Assembly (NCBI GenBank): GCA_016929395.1 | Contig: JAFGIX010000003.1 | Coordinates: 80,546-144,545 of the forward strand | Reading direction: 5' to 3' | Length of the DNA: 64,000 nt | Source of the DNA: Candidatus Zymogenus saltonus | Lineage (GTDB): Bacteria; Desulfobacterota; Zymogenia; Zymogenales; Zymogenaceae | Part shown: positions 50,344-59,655 of the stretch, piece after piece | Position numbering within the stretch: the first letter of the stretch is position 1 | How the letters are laid out: the number at the start of each line of letters is the position of its first letter | The notes under the pieces: generated by a model | The model's input: the letters and a program-made list of their open reading frames with translations, nothing else | What the model was told of the DNA's origin: nothing | Databases searched by the model: none | Made by a program: the position numbers and the translations under genes

Positions 50344-51995
50344 TGGAGGAGACCTTCAGAAAATATGAATCCGGGGGACTCAAGTGGATCGTCCGGGAGG
50401 GGTATCGCGATCTAATAAATATCGATTTCACGGACGGGAGCGTGCTTAAAAACGTCGACGAGAACAACGTCAGGATTCGCGGGTTCGTTGAATTCAAGGG
50501 CGAGCGGCTATTTGTGAAGGCATTCAAGGAGCGGGATCGATTTTCGCCGCTCTTGACTCTGAAGGGCCTCATCTTCGGTCACGGAGCGAAGAGGGAGTTT
50601 GACGCGTCGAGGTATCTTGCCGGTAAGGGGATCGACACGCCCGAGGTCATCGCCGTCGGTCTGGGGCCTTTTTTACGGTCGAGGGCGGTCATAATATTCA
50701 GAGTCCTCGATAACGCTTCCAGGCTGGACGAGGTTTTTCGGGATTTAAGCGATGACCCTCAAGGGAGTGGGAGGGAAAGATTGATAGGGCCGCTTTCCGA
50801 GATAACAGCAAGGCTCCACGCCGCCTCCTTTCACCACAGGGACTACCACGCGGGAAACCTGCTTATAAAAGGCGGGGGAAAAAAGGATAAACTTTACGTC
50901 ATTGACCTCCACCGCTCCTCGTTCCCGAGGGGGATGAGGGGAAAGAGGGCGCTCAAAAATATTGCGGCCGTCTGCCACTCCCTGAGCCCCGGTTTGGATG
51001 ACGGTGACATCCGGGAGCTGTTGAAGAGATACGAGGAGGCAAGGGGGGAGAATTCGCTTGAGATCGAGGGAGCGCTGAAATTCATAAAGGAGAGGATTTC
51101 GAAGATGGAGGGGGTGAGGCTCAAGAGCCGAACCAGGCGTTGCTTCAAGAACAGCAGCGAGTTCTCGGTGGAAAAGAAGGGGGGAAGGACCGTTTATCTC
51201 ATGAGGGGAGTGTGCGTCGACAAATTGATGGGGACAATCGGGGAGTTTTCCGAGGGCGGCGGCATTATGTTGAAGGAAGACAGGAAGGCGAGAGTAGCGC
51301 TCTTCAAGTGGGACGGGGTGGATGTCTGCGTAAAGGGGTACGAGACGCTGTCGATTAAGGAAAAGATCTGGGCCGCTGTCGGGAGATCGAGAGGGCACGT
51401 CTCGTGGCGGTCGGCCCGGGGCCTTGCGGTCAGGGGGTTTAACACGCCCCTCCCCCTGGCCCTCGTCATAGTCAGGAGGTTTTTTGTCCCCGGAAAAATC
51501 TATTTCGTCACCGAGTCTTTGAGGCCCGCCAGGGAGCTCGACAGGTTTATATTGAATGCCTTCAAAGAGAGCCAAAACGGGAAGGAGGGGCTGCTTGCCG
51601 GTCTGGCGGGAGTAATAGGGTCCCTGCACAGGATGGGGATATATCACAGGGACCTCAAGGGGACAAACATCGGCGTCAAGAAAGAGGGGGGAGGATATAT
51701 CTTTTCCCTGATCGATCTCGACGATGTGTCCTTCACCTCCGGCGTCAACGTGAGGAGGAGGGCGAGAAACCTCTCTCAGCTCTACCTCTCCACGCCGAAG
51801 GTTATAGGGGCGAAAGACAGAAAGTCTTTTTTTGAGAGGTATCTTGATGCCGCTGAGGGAGCTGCCGAGAGGGAAAGGATAAAGAGGGAGGTAAAAAAGA
51901 TCGTTAGGGGGGAGGAACTGTTGTTCGTCTCGGATAAAGGGGATGTCATCGAGGACGGGGAGGACCTCTTTTCCGAGCTCTTCGGGGACAGATAG
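50343..51995 (+). CDS. double LPS-kinase (WaaP/InaA/Kdo-kinase-like) fusion
   Basis: A 550-residue protein with two protein-kinase-like modules of the LPS kinase kind. Module 1 (about 1-255) has a candidate nucleotide lysine (Lys59 in FVKAF), HHRDYHAGN (catalytic Asp167, Asn172) and VIDLHRSS (Asp188). Module 2 (about 262-550) has Lys331 (VKGYE), YHRDLKGTN (Asp437, Asn442) and LIDLDDVSF (Asp458). Both keep the residues needed for phosphotransfer. Such kinases phosphorylate Kdo or heptose of the LPS core, so the fusion could phosphorylate two positions. The start overlaps the upstream stop by one base. Confidence 0.82.
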   Translation: MEETFRKYESGGLKWIVREGYRDLINIDFTDGSVLKNVDENNVRIRGFVEFKGERLFVKAFKERDRFSPLLTLKGLIFGHGAKREFDASRYLAGKGIDTPEVIAVGLGPFLRSRAVIIFRVLDNASRLDEVFRDLSDDPQGSGRERLIGPLSEITARLHAASFHHRDYHAGNLLIKGGGKKDKLYVIDLHRSSFPRGMRGKRALKNIAAVCHSLSPGLDDGDIRELLKRYEEARGENSLEIEGALKFIKERISKMEGVRLKSRTRRCFKNSSEFSVEKKGGRTVYLMRGVCVDKLMGTIGEFSEGGGIMLKEDRKARVALFKWDGVDVCVKGYETLSIKEKIWAAVGRSRGHVSWRSARGLAVRGFNTPLPLALVIVRRFFVPGKIYFVTESLRPARELDRFILNAFKESQNGKEGLLAGLAGVIGSLHRMGIYHRDLKGTNIGVKKEGGGYIFSLIDLDDVSFTSGVNVRRRARNLSQLYLSTPKVIGAKDRKSFFERYLDAAEGAAERERIKREVKKIVRGEELLFVSDKGDVIEDGEDLFSELFGDR

Positions 51996-52074
51996 TTTGT
52001 TTTTGTGAGATGTCTAATTGGTTGTTGGGACCGCTCGATTTAAATAATATTTAAGGCGTCTTAAGAATATTTGG

Positions 52075-53304
52075 ATGAAGAGGATAAAGGTTTTAAGAAT
52101 CATCACGAGGCTTAACGTGGGGGGGCCGGCGATTCACGCCGTGCTCCTGACGAAATACCTCGATCCCGAGCGCTTCGAGAGCGTTCTCGTAACCGGAGAG
52201 GTGGGGGAAAACGAGGGGGATATGGGATACCTTGCGGAGGGGTACGGTGTAGAGCCGATATTTATACCGGGTCTCGGCAGGGAGATAAGCATGTTTGAGG
52301 ATATAGGGGCTTTTTTCCGTCTCCTCTCCCTGATCTTGAGGGAGGAGCCTGATATTATCCACACGCATCTCGGAAAGGCCGGTACGCTGGGGAGGCTTGC
52401 GGGCGCCCTTTCAAAGTTTGTCTTGATTTTTAAGGGAGAGACGATTAAGATGTTTCACACCTTTCACGGACATTTTTTCTATGGATATTTCGGCCCGGTG
52501 ATGACCCGGGTCTTTAAATATATCGAAAAAACGCTGGCCCTTTTCTGTGATCGGCTGATAGTCTTAAACGAGAGCCAGAAGGAGGATATAACCCGAAAGT
52601 ACGGGGTGGTTCCTGAGAGGAAGATCGAGATAGTGCCCCTCGGGTTCGACTTTAAGTTCATCGAAGATTCGAGGGGAAGCGGCGGGCGGTTGAGAGAGGA
52701 TGCGGGATTGAAGAAGGGGGAGAAGCTCGTGGGCATCGTTGGGAGACTCACCGCCATAAAGAACCACCGCCTCTTTCTTGACGGGGCCTCGATCTACCTC
52801 AACGGGGGCGGGTCCGTGCCGGCGAGGTTTCTCGTCGTGGGGGACGGGGAGCTCAAGGAGGATCTCGAGGAATATGCCGAAAGGCTGGGGGTTGAAGGAA
52901 GGGTCAAGTTCACCGGCTGGGTAAGGGAGATGGGGGAGGTCTACGATGCCCTCGACCTTCTGGTGCTTACCTCCAACAACGAGGGGACGCCGGTCACGGT
53001 CATAGAGGCGATGGCGTCGGGCATCCCGGTTGTGGCCACCGCCGTTGGGGGTGTCCCGGAGCTTCTGGGGGGGGATGCGAAGGGGAGGATGGCAAATGGT
53101 ATCGATATAGTCGAGCGCGGGATCATTATACCTCCAGGAAAAGGAGAGAGCCTGGCCCGGGCCATTTCCATCGCCCTTTCGGAGGGCGGCCCGGCCCGGG
53201 AGACGGTCGGAAGGGCGAGGGATTTTGCGCGGAAAAACTTCGGGAGTGAGAGGCTGGTAAAGGATATAGAAAATCTTTATATAAAATCTTTGGATGTGGC
53301 ATGA
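52075..53304 (+). CDS. GT4-family glycosyltransferase
   Basis: A 409-residue GT-B enzyme: KVLRIITRLNVGGPAIHAVLL, HTHLGKAGTLGRLAG, GIVGRLTAIKNHRLFLDGA and LTSNNEGTPVTVIEAMASGIPVVATAVGG (E-x7-E region). A typical capsule/LPS sugar transferase of uncertain linkage. The ribosome site is poor. It overlaps the epimerase start by four bases. Confidence 0.88.
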   Translation: MKRIKVLRIITRLNVGGPAIHAVLLTKYLDPERFESVLVTGEVGENEGDMGYLAEGYGVEPIFIPGLGREISMFEDIGAFFRLLSLILREEPDIIHTHLGKAGTLGRLAGALSKFVLIFKGETIKMFHTFHGHFFYGYFGPVMTRVFKYIEKTLALFCDRLIVLNESQKEDITRKYGVVPERKIEIVPLGFDFKFIEDSRGSGGRLREDAGLKKGEKLVGIVGRLTAIKNHRLFLDGASIYLNGGGSVPARFLVVGDGELKEDLEEYAERLGVEGRVKFTGWVREMGEVYDALDLLVLTSNNEGTPVTVIEAMASGIPVVATAVGGVPELLGGDAKGRMANGIDIVERGIIIPPGKGESLARAISIALSEGGPARETVGRARDFARKNFGSERLVKDIENLYIKSLDVA

Positions 53305-54275
53305 AAGTATTGATTACAGGCGGGGCCGGGTTCATCGGCTCCTATTTGGCAGAGGGACACCTCGGAAAGAACGATGAGGTCTACATAATCGACAACCTCT
53401 CCACCGGAAGCCTCAAAAACATCGAGCATATCCGCTTCGATGAGAGGCTGCATCTCGTTACGGACTCGGTCTTGAACGAGGGAGTGATGAACGAGCTTGT
53501 CGGCAAATGCGACGTAATCTACCACATGGCGGCGGCCGTGGGCGTTAAGCTTATCATGGAAAACCCCGTCGAGACAATCGAGACCAACGTTCGGGGGACC
53601 GAGGTAACCCTCAAGATGGCGAACCTCTTCAAAAAGAGGATCATCATTGCATCGACTTCGGAGGTATATGGCAAGGCCATGGACATCAAGAAGGGGGGGG
53701 TTGACCTGAGCGAGACCGACGACCTTCTGCTTGGCCCCACGAGCAAGAGGAGGTGGGCCTACGCCTGCTCCAAGGCGGTGGACGAGTTTCTTGCCCTCGC
53801 CTACTACGACGAAAAGGGGCTTCCGGTTACCATAGTCCGCCTCTTTAACACCGTGGGCCCCCGCCAGACGGGACGCTACGGGATGGTAATACCGACCTTT
53901 GTTCAGTCGGCGCTTCTGGGCAAGGCCCTTCCCGTTTTCGGGGACGGGACGCAGTCGAGATGTTTCACCCACGTAAGGGATGTCGCCAGGGCGCTCATGG
54001 CTCTCATGGACTGCGATAAAGCGGTGGGTCAAATCGTGAATATAGGGAGCTCCGACGAGATTACCATCAACGACCTTGCCGAGAAGATAATCGCGTATAC
54101 GAACAGTAAGTCTAAGATAGAGCATATACCCTACGAAAAGGTGTACGGGAGCGGATTCGAGGATATGGAGAGGCGCAAGCCCGACCTCGCAAAGGCCAAT
54201 GAGCTTGTCGGTTACATCCCCGAGAAAAACATCGATGACATCATAAGGGATGTCGTGGAGTATTGCGGAAAATAG
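53301..54275 (+). CDS. NAD-dependent sugar epimerase/dehydratase (UDP-glucuronate decarboxylase-like)
   Basis: A 324-residue extended short-chain dehydrogenase acting on nucleotide sugars. It has ITGGAGFIGSYLAEG, HMAAAVGVKLIMENPVETIE, STSEVYGKAM, the catalytic YACSK and LFNTVGPRQTGRYGMVI. The AAAVGVKLI stretch is typical of UDP-glucuronate decarboxylase (UXS)-like enzymes, which make UDP-xylose, or of close epimerases. The exact product is uncertain. It abuts the transferase fusion. Confidence 0.82.
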   Translation: MKVLITGGAGFIGSYLAEGHLGKNDEVYIIDNLSTGSLKNIEHIRFDERLHLVTDSVLNEGVMNELVGKCDVIYHMAAAVGVKLIMENPVETIETNVRGTEVTLKMANLFKKRIIIASTSEVYGKAMDIKKGGVDLSETDDLLLGPTSKRRWAYACSKAVDEFLALAYYDEKGLPVTIVRLFNTVGPRQTGRYGMVIPTFVQSALLGKALPVFGDGTQSRCFTHVRDVARALMALMDCDKAVGQIVNIGSSDEITINDLAEKIIAYTNSKSKIEHIPYEKVYGSGFEDMERRKPDLAKANELVGYIPEKNIDDIIRDVVEYCGK

Positions 54276-56141
54276 ATGGATAAACTTCTTACAACGGCCG
54301 GTCTGGCCTTCGGTTTGGCCCTCACCCTCTCCCTTTTTGGAACGAGGATTATGATCTCCGTGGCGAAGAGGATGGGATGGATGGAGAAGCCGAAGGAGGA
54401 CAGGTGGCATAAAGAGCCCACGGCGAAGATGGGGGGGGTCGCCGTCTATGCAGCCCTAATTGTGCCTATATTGATCTTTTTTTGGCCCATAATTGCCTCC
54501 GGGTTTGGACTTGAAAAAACGGGTCCCCTGGCCAAGGAGATCCTCCTCTGGATGTCGCCGTCGGTCGTTCTGGGGCTTCTGGTCGGCATGACAATCATTT
54601 TCATTCTCGGGCTTGTGGACGATTTCAGGTACATAAAGCCCAGGACGAAGATATTTTTCCAGGTTGTGGCGGCCGTTGTCGTCGTCATATACGGGGTGTC
54701 GTCCGAGTTCTTCAACCCGTTTATCGGTATTCCCCTGACAATCTTCTGGATTATCGCCGTCACCAACGCTTACAACCTCATTGACAACATGGACGGCCTC
54801 TCCTCCGGAACCGCCGCGATATCGTCGATTTGCATCTTCCTCCTGTCCGTTATCATGGGATGGACTCACACGGCGATCCTGTCGGCGATAATGACTGGCG
54901 CGGCGCTTGGATTTCTCAGATACAATTTCAAGCCGGCCCGAATATTTTTGGGCGACTCCGGGGCGCTCCTTATAGGGTTTTATCTCTCGGTGATAACGAT
55001 CGTGGGCACCATGGCGCAGATGTCAAATCTCATTATCATCATGGTGGTCCCGGTCCTCGTGATGGCGGTCCCTATCTTCGACACCACCTTCGTTACGATC
55101 CTACGGGCTCTTTCGGGGCGCCCGATCTCCCAGGGGGGGAGGGACCACACGTCCCATCGCATGGTCATCCTGGGGCTCTCGGAGAGGAACACCGTACTTC
55201 TGATCTACGTCTTCTCTCTGGTCTTTGGAATATTTGCGGTGCTCTATGCGTCCCCAAAGGTGGATTTCCTGCTGATTACGTCGCTCCTTATCATATCCCT
55301 CATCTTTCTGATCCTCTTGGGGGTTTTTCTTGCCGGTGTGGATATAAAGGAGCTGAAGAAGCTGAGTGGGGAGGGGAAGTTAATAGAGGGACGACGCCCG
55401 TTGATGTCGTTTTTAATGGAAAGGAGGGAGAGATTCGGGGAGATTCTGGCCGACTGCCTGATAATAGTGGTCTCCTATATGCTCGCGTATCTTATAATTC
55501 GGGAGGGCTACATAGGGATGGAAGAGGGTATCCTCATTGCCAAGTCACTCCCGATCGTTATTTTTGCCCAGATGGTGTCGTTCTACTTCTTCGGGATTTA
55601 CCGGGGTCTGTGGATGTACGTGGCCTTTCGGGACATAGTAAAGATTGTTCAGGCGGCCCTCGTGGGGACCCTGGCGTCGATGATAGTCCTTTTCCTATTC
55701 ACATTCTTTGAGGGATATTCGCTGTCGGTGATGGTCGTTTACTTCCTCCTCTTGGTCTTTTTCACCTCCGCGAGGCTGGCGAGCCTCAGGGGATTCAAGG
55801 AGTACTTTACGCATCACAAGGCGAAGAGGGCCGACAAGAGGGTGATTATCTTCGGCGCCGGCGATTCGGGAAACGCCGTTTTGAAGGAGATATTGAATAA
55901 CGAGGGCCTGAACTTGAGGCCACTCGGATTCATCGACGATGATCTGAAAAAGGTGGGCCTGAAGATAAACGGGGTTGAGGTCTTGGGAACGAGGGGGGAG
56001 CTTAAAAAGGTTGTGGCGGAGAGGGAGGTGGACGAGGTGATCATTGCCGTAAGAAACATCTCCGAGGACGCCGTTCTCGATATTCAGAAGATATGTATAG
56101 ATCTCGGGGTATCGTACAGAAGGGCCGCGGCTATTTTATAA
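54276..56141 (+). CDS. polyprenyl-phosphate sugar-1-P transferase fused to CapD/PglF-type amino-terminal half
   Basis: A 621-residue membrane protein with two units. Residues about 1-345 are a WecA/MraY-type transferase that loads a sugar-1-phosphate onto undecaprenyl phosphate: KDRWHKEPTAKMGG-like amino end (WHKEPTAKMGG), GLVDDFRY, AYNLIDNMDGLSSGT, RIFLGDSG and GGRDHTSHRM (variant of the HxHH motif). Residues about 365-621 are four further membrane helices and a nucleotide-binding Rossmann domain (IIFGAGDSGNAVLKEIL, LGFIDDDLKKVG) as found at the amino end of CapD/PglF/WbpM, but the catalytic dehydratase domain is missing. It likely initiates the repeat unit or core-linked glycan. Confidence 0.87.
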   Translation: MDKLLTTAGLAFGLALTLSLFGTRIMISVAKRMGWMEKPKEDRWHKEPTAKMGGVAVYAALIVPILIFFWPIIASGFGLEKTGPLAKEILLWMSPSVVLGLLVGMTIIFILGLVDDFRYIKPRTKIFFQVVAAVVVVIYGVSSEFFNPFIGIPLTIFWIIAVTNAYNLIDNMDGLSSGTAAISSICIFLLSVIMGWTHTAILSAIMTGAALGFLRYNFKPARIFLGDSGALLIGFYLSVITIVGTMAQMSNLIIIMVVPVLVMAVPIFDTTFVTILRALSGRPISQGGRDHTSHRMVILGLSERNTVLLIYVFSLVFGIFAVLYASPKVDFLLITSLLIISLIFLILLGVFLAGVDIKELKKLSGEGKLIEGRRPLMSFLMERRERFGEILADCLIIVVSYMLAYLIIREGYIGMEEGILIAKSLPIVIFAQMVSFYFFGIYRGLWMYVAFRDIVKIVQAALVGTLASMIVLFLFTFFEGYSLSVMVVYFLLLVFFTSARLASLRGFKEYFTHHKAKRADKRVIIFGAGDSGNAVLKEILNNEGLNLRPLGFIDDDLKKVGLKINGVEVLGTRGELKKVVAEREVDEVIIAVRNISEDAVLDIQKICIDLGVSYRRAAAIL

Positions 56142-56158
56142 ACAGAGGAAAGAGATAT

Positions 56159-57082
56159 ATGAGATTTCTGGTTACAGGGGGAGCGGGGTTTATAGGCTCC
56201 CATATAGTCGAGGAGCTCGTTAAGAGAGGGGAAGAGGTGCGGGTTCTGGATAACCTCTACAGCGGGAAGGTCGAAAATATAGGGGAGTTTATGGGCGACA
56301 TCACCTTTATAGAGGGGGATATCAGGGATACCGATATTGTGAGGAAGGCGGTTAGCGGCGTGGATGTGATCCTCCACCAGGCGGCGGTGCCCTCCGTGCC
56401 CCGGTCCGTGGCGGAGCCGAAATATACAAACGACGTCAACGTAAACGGCACCCTGGAGCTCCTTATTGCGGCCAGGGATGAAGGGGTAAAGCGGTTCGTC
56501 TATGCGTCTTCCTCTTCTGTGTACGGCGACACGCCGACCCTGCCGAAGGTCGAGGATATGACGCCGAACCCCCTTTCCCCGTATGCCGCCCAGAAGCTCA
56601 TGGGGGAGCATTACGCCCGGGTCTTTTATTACGTTTACGGCCTTCCCACCCTGGGGCTTCGCTACTTCAACATATTCGGGCCGAGACAGGACCCGAAATC
56701 GGAATACGCCGCCGTGGTCCCAAAGTTTATAACGAGGCTTGCAAAGGGGGAGCCGCCGATAATTCACGGGGACGGAGAACAGTCGAGGGATTTTACCTTC
56801 GTGAAAAACGTTGTCAGGGCGAACCTCCTGGCGGCTGAGGCGGAAGACTGTTCCGGGGAGATTGTAAACATCTCAACGGGAGAGAACCTGACGGTCAAAG
56901 AGCTTGCTAAGACTATAGGAAAAATAGTGGGGGTAGACTTAGAGCCGATCCACGATCCACCGAGGGAGGGGGATGTCAAAGACTCCCTCGGCGGTATTGA
57001 AAAGGCGAAAAGACTTATCGGCTATGAAGTAGAGGTCGGCTTCAAGGAGGGACTTTCGCGGACGGTGGATTTTTTTATTTAG
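56159..57082 (+). CDS. UDP-glucose/UDP-GlcNAc 4-epimerase-like enzyme
   Basis: A 307-residue short-chain dehydrogenase: MRFLVTGGAGFIGSHIVEEL, HQAAVPSVPRSVAEPKYTND, ASSSSVYGDTP, catalytic YAAQK, and LRYFNIFGPRQDPKSEYAAV. The SVPRSV and FNIFGPRQDP pieces match the WbpP/UDP-GlcNAc 4-epimerase branch more than plain GalE. The start at 56159 is set by AGAGGAAAGAG and the conserved strand; the frame's upstream ATG lies inside the previous gene. Confidence 0.88.
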   Translation: MRFLVTGGAGFIGSHIVEELVKRGEEVRVLDNLYSGKVENIGEFMGDITFIEGDIRDTDIVRKAVSGVDVILHQAAVPSVPRSVAEPKYTNDVNVNGTLELLIAARDEGVKRFVYASSSSVYGDTPTLPKVEDMTPNPLSPYAAQKLMGEHYARVFYYVYGLPTLGLRYFNIFGPRQDPKSEYAAVVPKFITRLAKGEPPIIHGDGEQSRDFTFVKNVVRANLLAAEAEDCSGEIVNISTGENLTVKELAKTIGKIVGVDLEPIHDPPREGDVKDSLGGIEKAKRLIGYEVEVGFKEGLSRTVDFFI

Positions 57083-57127
57083 ACCATAGTTTTTTTATAT
57101 AAATAGCTAAATGGGGGAATTTTAGCA

Positions 57128-58078
57128 GTGCTTCGCTTCTCATTTATTATAGCCAGCTTCAATAACAAGGATATTCTTACGCCCTGTTTCGAGTCCATTG
57201 CTAAAAACGTGAAGAAGGGTGACTACGAGATAATAGTGTCCGACAACGGCTCGACGGACAACAGCGTAAGCTTCATAAAGGAAAAATTTTCCGAAATATA
57301 TGTCATCGAAAACGATAGGAATCTGGGATTTGCCGCCGCCATAAATAAGGGTATTAAAAAATCAAAAGGCAAATATATCGTATTGATGAACACCGATACC
57401 GAGCTGACTCCGACCGCTCTGGACAAGATAGCCAAATACATGGACGAAAATCCCGATGTGGGGATTTGCGGCGGCGAGCTGATCGGCCCCGACGGCAAGC
57501 CTCAGAACAGTGCCGCCGCCTTTCCGGGCATATTGACCGAGCTTTTCAATAAATCGCTATTGAAGCTCCTCTTCCCAACGAAGTATCCGGGGAAGGTAAG
57601 CGAGATGAACGAGCCGATAGACGTCGATTCGGTCATAGGGGCGCTGATGGTGGTGAGAAAGTCCGCCATCGATAAAATCGGCCCCCTCGATGAGAGATAC
57701 TTTTTCTACATGGAGGAGACGGACTGGTGTCTCCGCATGAAAAGGGGCGGCTACCGTGTCTCTATCTTGACCGACGTGAGGATAATCCACCATCAGGGGA
57801 AGACGGCGAAGCGTTATCCGAGAAGGTCGAAGATTGAATACTTCATCTCCTCGATGATCTACATGAAGAAGCACCACTCCGCTGTATACGCATTTACGTT
57901 CAGCGTGGGTCTCTTTTTAAAAGTCTTTATAAGTTTGATCATAAGTCTTCTTGTGTGTATCCTGACGCTCTGTCTCGTCCGCTCCGTAAGGGAGAGGGTC
58001 AGGAGGTACGAGAGGCTCGTGCGATGGTTTTTCGTGGGAAGGCCTATATCCTGGGGGCTCCGTGGAATTTCAAAATAG
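57128..58078 (+). CDS. GT2-family glycosyltransferase (rhamnosyltransferase-like)
   Basis: A 316-residue GT-A enzyme with a GTG start after GGGGGA. Motifs: FSFIIASFNNKDILTPCFES, EIIVSDNGSTDNSVSF, NRNLGFAAA-like NDRNLGFAAAINKG, MNTDTELTP, DSVIGALMVVRKSAID and YMEETDWCLRMKRGGY (the ExDWCxR motif of rhamnosyltransferases). A membrane helix near 260-285 and a basic end anchor it. It follows the epimerase by 45 bases and ends the locus core. Confidence 0.87.
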   Translation: MLRFSFIIASFNNKDILTPCFESIAKNVKKGDYEIIVSDNGSTDNSVSFIKEKFSEIYVIENDRNLGFAAAINKGIKKSKGKYIVLMNTDTELTPTALDKIAKYMDENPDVGICGGELIGPDGKPQNSAAAFPGILTELFNKSLLKLLFPTKYPGKVSEMNEPIDVDSVIGALMVVRKSAIDKIGPLDERYFFYMEETDWCLRMKRGGYRVSILTDVRIIHHQGKTAKRYPRRSKIEYFISSMIYMKKHHSAVYAFTFSVGLFLKVFISLIISLLVCILTLCLVRSVRERVRRYERLVRWFFVGRPISWGLRGISK

Positions 58079-58251
58079 ACTCTTGCGCGGGAATAATATT
58101 CGTTTGGGGGAGGATGGTCTTAGACGGGACGGCGGGGATTCTTGTCGTTTTGTGCGTTGGGCGGGGGGGGGCGAGTGATTTTTCGCAATCCCCGAAGGAA
58201 CGGGCCGTTTTTGTACACCGTTCTTTGTCAGGTGGGTGATTTAGATTGGGA

Positions 58252-58280
58252 TGGAATGATCGGGGTCAACGGCGTATAAT
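58252..58280 (+). promoter_or_regulatory. possible promoter of rfaE1
   Basis: TGGAAT (58252-58257), 17-base spacer, TATAAT (58275-58280). The -10 is perfect, the -35 weak. This would give rfaE1 its own start after the G-rich gap at 58140-58175. Confidence 0.45.
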
Positions 58281-58344
58281 TCACGGTTTTTGGTGCTGCC
58301 GGTTTCTTTTTGAATAGTTGACTGTCCAATGGAAGATATTAAAA

Positions 58345-59409
58345 ATGACGATTGAAGAGATATATCCCACGGCCGACCTTGTGGACTTCGTTGACAAATT
58401 TTCAAAGGCGAAGGTCCTTGTCGTCGGCGACGTTATGGTGGATGAGTTCATCTGGGGAAAGGTCGAGCGGATCTCCCCGGAGGCGCCGGTGCCGGTTCTG
58501 GAGGTTCAGAGAGAGACGCGGGTTCTGGGAGGTGCGGCAAACGTCGTGAACAACATCCGCGCATTGGGGGGGAGGGTCTTTGTTACCGGCGTCGTCGGAA
58601 ACGACGATATGGCAAGACTCTTGACGGACGAGCTTAAAAGAATCGGGGTGGAGACCAAAGGAATTGTAAAAGACAAGGGGAGGCCCACAACGATAAAGAC
58701 CAGGGTCATCGCCCATCACCAGCAGGTGGTCAGGTTTGACAGGGAGAACAAGGCCCCCGTTCCGGAAGGTGTAACCGACGCAATTTTAAAATATACGCGC
58801 TCTCTCGCCGGCGAGATCGACGCAATTGTGGTGGCGGACTACGGCAAGGGGGTGATCGAGGCCGGGCTGGTCGGGGAGCTGGTGGAGATCTCGGAAAAAA
58901 ACAACCTGATCCTCTCCGTCGACCCTAAGGTTGAAAACTTCCCCTTTTACAGGAACGTTACCGTTGTCACCCCCAACCACTATGAGGCGGAAAGCTCCGT
59001 CGGAAAAAAGATAGTCGACGAGGACTCGCTCCTTAAGACGGGACAGGCCATTCTGGAGATATTGAACTGCAAGAACGTCCTAATAACGAGGGGCGAGGAC
59101 GGGATGACCCTCTTCGAGGAGGGTGGCGACGTTGTCAACATCCCCACCGTTGCAAGGGAGGTCTTTGACGTCACAGGCGCTGGCGATACCGTTATATCCG
59201 CCCTTACCCTTGCCGTTGCCTCCGGGGCTACGATGCGGGACGCCGCATTCATCTCGAACTACGCTGCGGGGGTCGTGGTCGGGGAGGTCGGAACGGCCGT
59301 GGTTTCCGGCGCGAAGCTCAAGGACGTGATCCTTTCGGCGGTGAACGGCAAGGACGGGCTGGAAGGGATCGGGGCGACGAGGAGAAAAGGGGTCAGGCGG
59401 GGTAAGTAA
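58345..59409 (+). CDS. rfaE1: D-glycero-beta-D-manno-heptose-7-phosphate kinase
   Basis: A 354-residue PfkB-family sugar kinase that phosphorylates heptose-7-phosphate at C1, the step before the RfaE2 adenylyltransferase. It carries VVGDVMVDEFIWGKVERISPEAPVPVL (the RfaE amino signature), GGAANVVNNIRALGG, and the GAGDT anion-hole motif (DVTGAGDTVISAL). No adenylyltransferase domain is attached; that enzyme is the separate gene at 26627-27103. The start at 58345 follows GGAAG by about eight bases. A short basic tail (RRKGVRRGK) ends it. Confidence 0.92.
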   Translation: MTIEEIYPTADLVDFVDKFSKAKVLVVGDVMVDEFIWGKVERISPEAPVPVLEVQRETRVLGGAANVVNNIRALGGRVFVTGVVGNDDMARLLTDELKRIGVETKGIVKDKGRPTTIKTRVIAHHQQVVRFDRENKAPVPEGVTDAILKYTRSLAGEIDAIVVADYGKGVIEAGLVGELVEISEKNNLILSVDPKVENFPFYRNVTVVTPNHYEAESSVGKKIVDEDSLLKTGQAILEILNCKNVLITRGEDGMTLFEEGGDVVNIPTVAREVFDVTGAGDTVISALTLAVASGATMRDAAFISNYAAGVVVGEVGTAVVSGAKLKDVILSAVNGKDGLEGIGATRRKGVRRGK

Positions 59410-59517
59410 TCGAGCTGTTTTCTTCCCCCTTGTTTGGCGGGATTAAGGCATGGCGGCATCGCAAAAATTCTTTTTGTTCTACTATTCAAATACTCATTGA
59501 GCTGTAAATTTTGATTT

Positions 59518-59538
59518 GGGCGGGTTTCAGACCCGCCC
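59518..59538 (+). terminator. hairpin, probable end of the LPS locus transcript
   Basis: GGGCGGGT (59518-59525) pairs perfectly with ACCCGCCC (59531-59538) around TTCAG. Only an A/T-rich stretch follows, not a clean T run, so termination is likely but not certain. Confidence 0.5.
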
Positions 59539-59655
59539 ATTAAATATTGCAATTAGGTATTGTGAAAGTTTAAAGGCGTCAAAGTCATTGAACGGTGGAA
59601 GGGAATCTAAATGAAATACGTTGACATCTACTTCACATGCACGGCAACGTAATAA

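Noticed and set aside
53277..54410. 377-codon minus-strand frame opposite the epimerase gene
   Set aside because: Antisense to a gene with all catalytic motifs; His/Pro/Leu-rich composition typical of a shadow frame.
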